Of a stretch of 8,794 bases of DNA, positions 1 through 4,843 are shown piece by piece. The stretch covers positions 1 through 8,794 of the forward strand of contig DITO01000171.1 in NCBI GenBank assembly GCA_002422065.1. Direction: 5' to 3'. The notes beneath the pieces were generated by a model, which searched no databases, had not been told where the DNA came from, and was given only the letters and a program-made list of their open reading frames with translations. The DNA comes from Erysipelotrichaceae bacterium UBA6182 (GTDB taxonomy: Bacteria; Bacillota_I; Bacilli_A; Erysipelotrichales; Erysipelotrichaceae). Every line of letters begins with the position of its first letter. Position 1 is the stretch's first letter. Made by a program: the position numbers and the translations under genes.

Positions 1-1106
1 GGATCAATAAATTTACTAAAGCGTCCTGCAGCATCCGTTTGTATTTGTAAACGTTTTGCAGTTGCTTTAATACGCATTGGATCAAACTCAGCCACTTCGA
101 TGATAATAGATTGAGTGGAGCTTAAAATCTTAGAATTATCCCCTCCAATAATCCCACCTAAGCCCACTAATTCATCTTCAGAGACGATACAAACGTCCTG
201 TGCGATGAGTTCATACGTAATCTCATCAAGAGCTGTGTATGAACCAACATGGCCCTCACTCGCTCCTAAATGATCGTTATTAAGAAGTGTGCGATCATAG
301 AAATGAAGTGGGTGTCCTGTCTCTAACATAACCAGATTAGATATATCAACGACATTATTAATCGATTTGATGTTGTAAGCCATTAAGATATTTTTTAACC
401 AACGTGGTGATTCACTGATGGTGACTTCTTCAATAATACGTCCTAAGAACTGAGGGCAACCTTCGGTGGTTGAGGTAATACTTAAAGGCGTGTGTTCAAC
501 ATCATACACGACATGTTCATGAGGTACTGCAAGTAGTTCACGATTTAAGATGGCACTCACTTCCCACGCCATCGCAATCAGTGAATTCGCATTGGCACGA
601 TTTGGGGTAAGAGAAATATCAAAGAGCGTATCATCCCATCCTAAAGCTTCTAACGCATCCAACCCAAGTGGGTAGTCTTCACTTAAAATCGCAATGCCTT
701 CTTTCATAGACTCAGGAATAAACTTATCATCAAGACCAAGCTCACTGTAGGAACAAATCATTCCAAAGGAAGGTTTACCACGAACTGTAGTCGCTTTAAT
801 GGTAAGTCCTGGAAGAACTGCACCAACTTTGGCAACAATGACATTGATCCCTTCTCGAACATTATCAGCACCACACACCACATCAATCACTTCATCACCC
901 ACATCCACGGTGGTTAAATGTAAGTGGTCAGAATCTGGATGATTAATGCATGTTAAAACACGACCGATAACACAGCCTTTTACATTCACTAAAGGCTTCA
1001 CTTCTTCAACTTCAAAGCCTGCATGGGTTAATGCATGCGCTAAGGTGTCATCATTGACACCAATTAAATCCACACGGGTGGATAACCATTGTTTTGATAA
1101 TATCAT
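1..1106 (-). CDS. pheT: Phenylalanyl-tRNA synthetase beta subunit, N-terminal part (cut by window edge)
   Basis: Beta chain of the cytoplasmic (alpha-beta)2 enzyme that charges tRNA-Phe. The reading frame is open from an ATG at 1104-1106 to the window edge, giving 368 complete codons, a little under half of the usual length of about 800. It starts MILSKQWLSTRVDL. Residues about 41-150 look like the EMAP/OB-fold tRNA-binding domain (VKGCVIGRVLTCINHPDSD, then CGADNVREG). The B3/B4 region, where the editing site lies in this family, follows and ends with NVVDISNLVMLETGHPLHFYD. The last residues (RLQIQTDAAGRFSKFID) match the start of the B5 domain, where relatives usually read SxRFEKGxD. A ribosome binding site AAGGAG at 1114-1119 overlaps the pheS stop codon (1118-1120), so translation is probably coupled to pheS. 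Expression should follow the Phe T-box upstream of pheS. I see no frameshift. Confidence 0.96.
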   Translation of the reverse strand, partial: MILSKQWLSTRVDLIGVNDDTLAHALTHAGFEVEEVKPLVNVKGCVIGRVLTCINHPDSDHLHLTTVDVGDEVIDVVCGADNVREGINVIVAKVGAVLPGLTIKATTVRGKPSFGMICSYSELGLDDKFIPESMKEGIAILSEDYPLGLDALEALGWDDTLFDISLTPNRANANSLIAMAWEVSAILNRELLAVPHEHVVYDVEHTPLSITSTTEGCPQFLGRIIEEVTISESPRWLKNILMAYNIKSINNVVDISNLVMLETGHPLHFYDRTLLNNDHLGASEGHVGSYTALDEITYELIAQDVCIVSEDELVGLGGIIGGDNSKILSSTQSIIIEVAEFDPMRIKATAKRLQIQTDAAGRFSKFID

Positions 1107-1117
1107 GGTGATTCTCC

Positions 1118-2149
1118 TTACTCAAACCGCTTAAATACTGATAAGAATGGGGCACTATTCGTATAGAAATGACGAATATCATCAATACCATACTTCAGCA
1201 TTGCAATACGCTCTACACCACACCCAAACGCAAAGCCACTCACCACTTCAGGATCATAACCTGCTTTTCTTAAGACTTCAGGATGAACCATCCCTGCCCC
1301 TAAAACTTCAATCCAACCAGTATGTTTACATATACTGCATCCACTGCCCCCACATAAGTGACAGGATACATCCACTTCAACACTAGGTTCAGTAAATTGA
1401 AAGTATGAAGGGCGAAGACGTATCACACGAGCTTCACCAAACATGGCTTTCGCTAAGGTTTCTAAGGTATGTTTAAGGTTAGCCATGGTAACACCCTCTC
1501 CAACCACAAGACCTTCGATTTGAGTAAACTGATGAGAATGGGTTGCATCATCATCATCTTTACGATATACCTTACCAGGACAAATAACTTTTAAAGGAAC
1601 ATGAGGAGCACTAGCTTCAAGAACACGAGTTTGAATCGCTGTTGTGTGGGTACGTAACAACCACTCAACATCAATATAAAACGTGTCTTGCATATCTCTC
1701 GCTGGATGATTTGCCGGAATATTCGCTTTTTCAAAATTATAAAGATCAAGCTCTACTTCAGGACCTTCCATCACTTGATAACCTAACCCAATGAAGACAT
1801 CTTCAATGCTTTGAGTAACGAGGGTTAATGGATGTAATGTCCCTAAGGCAACACTAGTCCCTAATAATGTCATATCTAATGCTTCTTTTTTAAGATTTTG
1901 AGCAAGTTCAACTTGTTCAAGTCGCTCAATAGCTTCATCAAAGGCAGCCTCTAGGGTTGCTTTTAGAGTGTTAACTTGTGCGCCAAAGCTCTTACGCTCT
2001 TCTGGTTCTAAATCTTTTAAGGTACTCATAAGCGAAGCTACTTGACCTTTTTTGGATAATACTTGGATTCTAACCTCTTGAAGCTGTGCCACACTTGTAG
2101 CTTGGTTAATGGCTTCTAAGGCTGATTGTTGGATGTTTTCTATGGACAT
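1118..2149 (-). CDS. pheS: Phenylalanyl-tRNA synthetase alpha subunit
   Basis: Catalytic alpha chain of phenylalanyl-tRNA synthetase, a class II enzyme. At 343 residues it has the normal family length. Residues 1-90 form the helical N-terminal coiled coil that contacts tRNA. Class II signatures are visible: LLRTHTTAIQTR (164-175), motif 2 around KVYRKDDDDATHSHQF (193-208), RPSYFQFTEPSVEVDV (246-261), and motif 3 FGCGVERIAMLKYGIDD (308-324). Four cysteines (263, 266, 271, 274; CHLCGGSGCSIC) form the zinc-knuckle-like insertion common in Gram-positive PheS. The ATG at 2147-2149 sits 4 bases after a perfect AAGGAGG (2154-2160), which fixes the start. The gene is preceded by a T-box leader and followed by pheT with no gap apart from the shared ribosome binding site. 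Confidence 0.98.
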   Translation of the reverse strand: MSIENIQQSALEAINQATSVAQLQEVRIQVLSKKGQVASLMSTLKDLEPEERKSFGAQVNTLKATLEAAFDEAIERLEQVELAQNLKKEALDMTLLGTSVALGTLHPLTLVTQSIEDVFIGLGYQVMEGPEVELDLYNFEKANIPANHPARDMQDTFYIDVEWLLRTHTTAIQTRVLEASAPHVPLKVICPGKVYRKDDDDATHSHQFTQIEGLVVGEGVTMANLKHTLETLAKAMFGEARVIRLRPSYFQFTEPSVEVDVSCHLCGGSGCSICKHTGWIEVLGAGMVHPEVLRKAGYDPEVVSGFAFGCGVERIAMLKYGIDDIRHFYTNSAPFLSVFKRFE

Positions 2150-2153
2150 ATTG

Positions 2154-2369
2154 CCTCCTTAACATAAAAAAACGTTTCTACTTCAGAAACGTTTGCACGC
2201 GGTACCATTCTGATTCACTCAATGAGTGCACCTCTAGTGGCGATAACGTGACCAACGGAAGGATCTCTTCTCTTATGAATTGAATAATGTGTCATTCAAT
2301 GAAGTCTTTCACCGTCACTTCTCGCTTTGTTTGAACTGGTTCACACCATGGATTCATGCATCGATTTTC
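2154..2369 (-). promoter_or_regulatory. T-box riboswitch leader of pheS-pheT (Phe)
   Basis: Untranslated leader that senses uncharged tRNA-Phe and controls readthrough into pheST. The conserved T-box sequence is on the minus strand at 2195-2209 (AATGGTACCGCGTGC), directly followed by an intrinsic terminator (2166-2194) and the pheS ribosome binding site. A hairpin CACTC/GAGTG lies just before the T-box, and a TTGAAT/ATTCAA hairpin further upstream may be stem II. The most likely specifier is TTC at 2301-2303. It lies next to a short helix that could close stem I (2360-2364 with 2296-2300), and its distance to the T-box (about 92 nt) is close to that in the ileS leader (about 87 nt). A second TTC at 2333-2335 cannot be excluded, because the inner part of stem I does not fold convincingly by eye. 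The class is certain; the internal structure is inferred. Confidence 0.88.
2166..2194 (-). terminator. T-box regulatory terminator before pheS
   Basis: On the minus strand a 9-bp stem AAACGTTTC / GAAACGTTT (2186-2194 with 2170-2178) closes a 7-base loop and runs into a stretch of T residues (2166-2172). It follows the T-box sequence directly, as expected of the terminator that competes with the antiterminator when tRNA-Phe is charged. Confidence 0.93.
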
Positions 2370-2375
2370 GTTACT

Positions 2376-2404
2376 ATTATGACATACTTTACAAAACAAC
2401 TCAA
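2376..2404 (-). promoter_or_regulatory. Candidate sigma-A promoter of the pheST leader
   Basis: On the minus strand, TTGAGT (2399-2404) and CATAAT (2376-2381) are separated by exactly 17 bases. The -10 is extended (TGTCATAAT, 2376-2384). The -35 box overlaps the stop codon of the upstream methyltransferase gene (2401-2403). The predicted start near 2369 lies just ahead of the presumed closing helix of T-box stem I, which supports the assignment. It is inferred from sequence only. Confidence 0.6.
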
Positions 2405-3129
2405 CCTTTTAAAACAAACAGTGAATGCATTAAAATTGAGCCTGCCATCGCGACATTAAGTGATTCCACATGGTTAGTGTCGATACGAACTCTTTGAGTA
2501 GCTAATGCCTTCACATCATCACTTACTCCTGCACCTTCACTTCCAAGCACTAGCATGCATGGAATTTTAAACTTAAGGTTTTGAAGTGAAGCTGCATGAT
2601 GAACATCACTCACAATGACATCATAGGATTTTAAAGATAGTTGAGTGGTAAACTCTTCAAGATTCATTGGATTGATACTGCATTGAAATAGTGCCCCTTG
2701 TGATGCCGCAATCGCTTTTGGACCATAAGGATCAGCACATCCAGGTAAGCAAATGATACTTGTGAAGTCAAAAGCTAAAGCACTACGAAGAAGGGTTCCT
2801 ACATTACCTGGATCTTGAACACCATCTAAAACTAACACAAAGTCTTCTAATGGAAGAGGTTCTTGAATTTGAATAACACCAATAAAACGAGAAAGTGATG
2901 TGGTTACACATAGCTTACGCATGACACTTTCACTGACTTGAGTATAAGGAACATCACTTAATAATGCGTCTTCATTTAAACCATAGACTTGAGTTAATAC
3001 TTTAGCTTTATAGGCCTCTTGAATTAAATGCTCTCCATCCACTAATGCAAGTTTAAGACGATCACGATATTTCTTTTGGTGAAGCTTTGCTAACTCAACA
3101 ATCTGCTCATTATTTACACTCGTGATCAT
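2401..3129 (-). CDS. SpoU/TrmH-family RNA 2'-O-ribose methyltransferase (YsgA-like)
   Basis: Cytoplasmic S-adenosylmethionine-dependent RNA ribose methyltransferase of the SPOUT superfamily, 242 residues. The N-terminal part (about 1-90; VNNEQIVELAKLHQKKYR, LVDGEHLIQEA) is the L30e-like substrate-binding domain typical of RlmB/YsgA proteins. The catalytic knotted domain has all three SpoU motifs: LDGVQDPGNVGTLLRSA (101-117, with N109 and R115), LVLGSEGAGVS (193-203), and ESLNVAMAGSILMHSL (222-237). The start at 3127-3129 is chosen because AAGGAG lies 7 bases upstream (3137-3142); the frame stays open further upstream, but that extension runs into the insertion sequence. The position just upstream of pheS-pheT matches B. 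subtilis ysgA. The exact RNA target cannot be read from the sequence. The 96 bases between the start and the flanking hairpin (3130-3225) are AT-rich and I see no convincing -35/-10 pair there. Confidence 0.93.
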   Translation of the reverse strand: MITSVNNEQIVELAKLHQKKYRDRLKLALVDGEHLIQEAYKAKVLTQVYGLNEDALLSDVPYTQVSESVMRKLCVTTSLSRFIGVIQIQEPLPLEDFVLVLDGVQDPGNVGTLLRSALAFDFTSIICLPGCADPYGPKAIAASQGALFQCSINPMNLEEFTTQLSLKSYDVIVSDVHHAASLQNLKFKIPCMLVLGSEGAGVSDDVKALATQRVRIDTNHVESLNVAMAGSILMHSLFVLKG

Positions 3130-3216
3130 AGATTTTCTCCTTGGATTGTTATACTTTGTAGTCTTTGATAGGTCGTTGAAATATATAAATATACCCAATT
3201 TTAACACACTTCCTTT

Positions 3217-3249
3217 AAGACATAAACAACACAGGTTTCCCTGTGTTGT
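3217..3249 (-). terminator. Ancestral ileS terminator, copy now next to the methyltransferase gene
   Basis: Reading the minus strand, a 10-bp perfect stem (3240-3249 with 3226-3235) closes a GAAA tetraloop (3236-3239). It is followed by TTTATGTCTT, a broken T-rich tail. It stands where an ileS terminator would be if the insertion sequence were removed. It is separated from ileS by the 1.6-kb element, so at present it would stop transcripts leaving the element towards the methyltransferase gene. Confidence 0.7.
3226..3249. repeat. Left 24-bp target-site duplication (palindromic)
   Basis: It directly abuts the left terminal repeat of the insertion sequence and matches 4815-4838 at 23 of 24 positions in direct orientation. 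The one difference is at 3240 (C; T at 4829). Because the repeat is itself a hairpin it could be mistaken for an extension of the inverted repeats. In inverted orientation, however, only 19 of 24 positions match, because the tetraloop (TTTC on the plus strand in both copies) is asymmetric. That points to a true target duplication. Confidence 0.8.
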
Positions 3250-3266
3250 CAGACTGTTGACAAATG
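3250..3266 (+). repeat. Left terminal inverted repeat
   Basis: CAGACTGTTGACAAATG. It matches the reverse complement of the right end (4798-4814) at 16 of 17 positions; the first 12 are identical. Presumed transposase binding and cleavage site. Confidence 0.88.
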
Positions 3267-3292
3267 AAATACGTTTGTGGACAGTCTTTTTT
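3251..3292 (+). terminator. Inward-acting terminator at the left IS end
   Basis: On the plus strand AGACTGTTGAC (3251-3261) pairs with GTGGACAGTCT (3277-3287), with one wobble and one mismatch across 11 positions and a 15-base loop. A run of six T residues follows (3287-3292). The 5' arm is the terminal inverted repeat itself. It lies upstream of the transposase promoter, so it would stop transcription entering from the flank. Confidence 0.6.
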
Positions 3293-3330
3293 AATGGACA
3301 AAAGATGTGGAAAAGTGAATGTGGACGAAA

Positions 3331-3339
3331 TGATATAAT
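3331..3339 (+). promoter_or_regulatory. Extended -10 promoter of the transposase gene
   Basis: TGATATAAT is a perfect extended -10 (TGnTATAAT). No good -35 box is present at 16-18 bases upstream, which is tolerated for extended -10 promoters. It lies 25 bases before the transposase ATG and downstream of the left-end terminator. Confidence 0.6.
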
Positions 3340-3364
3340 ATAAGTATCAAATGAGGACGTTATT

Positions 3365-4792
3365 ATGTTTAAAAAGCGCACCCAAACCCAAGAAGAATTT
3401 GTCATGATGAGTATGGAGGATATGGTTCCACAAGCGCACTTACTGCGTAAAGTCGAGAAAACGATTGACTTAAATTTTATCAATGAACTCACTCAATCTT
3501 TGTATTCCCAAGACAAAGGAAGACACTGTATTGAACCCGTGGTTTTATTTAAGATTGTACTACTTCAATCCCTGTATGGCCTTAAATCCATGCGGGCCAC
3601 GATTAAACAGTGCGAAACCGACGCTGCTTTTCGTTGGTTCTTAGGCATCCCTTTTGGACAAAGTGTGCCTCACTATTCAACATTTTCACAGAACTATCGA
3701 CGACGTTTCGCAGAGACGGATGTGTTTGAAACGATCTTCGAAACCATCATTCACCAAGCCATTAAGCACCAATTGATTTCAGGTCGAGATCTTTTTACCG
3801 ATTCAACCCATATTAAAGCGAATGCGAATAAGCGAAAGTTAAAGGAAGAAATCACAACGTATGTGAAGGAGCGAAAGCACGCATTAGAAGCTGAAATTAA
3901 CCAAGTACGTGAGGAACTTGGGAAAGAAGGCTTTGATTTTGAGGATCATCTTGAATCAAAAACGACTAAAGTTTCAACCGTGGACCCAGATAGTGGCTAT
4001 TATCATCGTGATGATAAGGAAAAAGGGTTTATGTATTTGGATCATCGTACCGTCGATGGATTAAATAATCTCATCGTAGATGTTCATATCACTCCAGGGA
4101 ATGTGCATGATTCTCGACCATATCTTGGTCGCTTACACGCGATTATGAATCGGTATGGATTTAAGGTTAAGCAGGTAGGTTTGGACAGTGGTTATTATAG
4201 TTGGGAGATTATGGAAGCGTGTGAAGCGTTAGGTATCTTTTCAGTCATTGGATATCGTCGTGTTAATAAAAGTAAGGATCACAAGAAATTTGTCTATCGC
4301 GAAGCTGAGGATGTCATCGTTTGTCCCATTGGATGTGTCCTTCCGCTTCAAAATATTGATCGACTGGGATATAAACAATACTTTGATCGGCAGCAGTGTC
4401 AAGGGTGTCCGCTTCTTCAACAGTGTGCATCAAATGGGAAATATCGTGTCATTCGTCGCCATGTGAAAGCAGAGGTCGTTGATCGCTCTCATGAACGACG
4501 CCTTAGCGATTGCGGTAAAGTACTCTATGCACGACGAAAGACAACCGTTGAGCGTAGTTTCGCAGATAGTAAACAAAACCATGGATATCGCTATGCGATC
4601 CATCGAGGACTAAGGAAAGTGCAACACTATGCTTGGTTATCTTGTGCATCTCAAAATATGAAAAAGATAGCTAACTTGCTCTGTGAGCGAGACCAACACC
4701 TTAGTGTGCACCATTTTCAATCAATCTTTAACTTCATCCCTCGGTTCTTTGGAACCTTTTTTTATTTCAAAAGAAAAATGCACCTCATATAA
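3365..4792 (+). CDS. IS1182-family transposase
   Basis: DDE transposase of 475 residues that would cut at the element ends and catalyse insertion. The N-terminal part (about 15-130) resembles the DUF772 domain (CIEPVVLFKIVLLQSLYGLKS; FRWFLGIPFGQSVPHYSTFS). The likely catalytic triad is D146 in FTDSTHIKANANK, D274 in VGLDSGYYSWE and E396 in TTVERSFADSKQNHGYRY. Cysteines 320, 324, 345, 348 and 354 (CPIGC; CQGCPLLQQC) form the zinc-ribbon-like segment seen in this family. The ATG at 3365 is supported by GAGGA at 3353-3357, seven bases upstream. The last codons and the stop (4790-4792) lie inside the right-end terminator hairpin. There is no frameshift or internal stop, so the gene looks functional. 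Codon use is less AT-rich than the flanking genes by eye, but this was not measured. Confidence 0.95.
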   Translation: MFKKRTQTQEEFVMMSMEDMVPQAHLLRKVEKTIDLNFINELTQSLYSQDKGRHCIEPVVLFKIVLLQSLYGLKSMRATIKQCETDAAFRWFLGIPFGQSVPHYSTFSQNYRRRFAETDVFETIFETIIHQAIKHQLISGRDLFTDSTHIKANANKRKLKEEITTYVKERKHALEAEINQVREELGKEGFDFEDHLESKTTKVSTVDPDSGYYHRDDKEKGFMYLDHRTVDGLNNLIVDVHITPGNVHDSRPYLGRLHAIMNRYGFKVKQVGLDSGYYSWEIMEACEALGIFSVIGYRRVNKSKDHKKFVYREAEDVIVCPIGCVLPLQNIDRLGYKQYFDRQQCQGCPLLQQCASNGKYRVIRRHVKAEVVDRSHERRLSDCGKVLYARRKTTVERSFADSKQNHGYRYAIHRGLRKVQHYAWLSCASQNMKKIANLLCERDQHLSVHHFQSIFNFIPRFFGTFFYFKRKMHLI

Positions 4793-4801
4793 AGGTGCAT
4801 T
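4768..4801 (-). terminator. Inward-acting terminator at the right IS end
   Basis: On the minus strand AATGCACCT (4793-4801) pairs perfectly with AGGTGCATT (4777-4785) around a 7-base loop. The 3' side runs straight into TTTCTTTT (4769-4776). It faces transcription arriving from ileS and is the best intrinsic terminator now downstream of ileS. Its arms overlap the end of the transposase gene and part of the right inverted repeat. On the plus strand the hairpin lacks a T tract. Confidence 0.8.
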
Positions 4802-4814
4802 CGTCAACAGTCTG
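4798..4814 (-). repeat. Right terminal inverted repeat
   Basis: Read on the minus strand from the outer end: CAGACTGTTGACGAATG, 16 of 17 identical to the left end at 3250-3266. Confidence 0.88.
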
Positions 4815-4838
4815 ACAACACAGGTTTCTCTGTGTTGT
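4815..4838. repeat. Right 24-bp target-site duplication (palindromic)
   Basis: Second copy of the duplicated hairpin, beginning directly after the right inverted repeat and ending 5 bases from the ileS stop codon. On the minus strand the stem is 9 bp plus an A-C mismatch at the loop-closing position, with a GAAA loop. Here the hairpin is followed by the IS end (CAGACTG) rather than T residues, so as an ileS terminator it has lost its tail. Confidence 0.8.
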
Positions 4839-4843
4839 GTTTA

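Larger units (their letters stand above)
3250..4814 (+). mobile_element. Complete IS1182-type insertion sequence, 1565 bp
   Basis: The element has one transposase gene on the plus strand and 17-bp imperfect terminal inverted repeats, and it is flanked by 24-bp direct repeats. Its length and its single uninterrupted DDE transposase fit the IS1182 family. It lies between ileS and the methyltransferase gene, opposite in direction to all neighbours, and breaks no coding sequence. Both ends contain inward-acting terminator hairpins. The transposase has its own extended -10 promoter. All parts appear intact, so it could still be active; that is an inference. Confidence 0.92.

Noticed and set aside
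946..1386. Short plus-strand open frames opposite pheT and pheS
   Set aside because: They are shadows of strongly conserved minus-strand genes, with no ribosome binding sites.
3130..3492. In-frame upstream extension of the methyltransferase gene by about 120 codons
   Set aside because: The extension crosses the boundary of the insertion sequence and overlaps the transposase gene. The start at 3129 has a good ribosome binding site and gives a normal family length.
4248..4466. Second open frame inside the transposase gene
   Set aside because: It overlaps the D274 to cysteine region of the transposase in another frame. IS1182 elements are single-gene, and there are no frameshift signals.
3226..4838. 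Flanking hairpins as part of longer terminal inverted repeats (a 1613-bp element)
   Set aside because: The loops match only in direct orientation, so a target duplication explains them better. Comparison with other copies would settle it.
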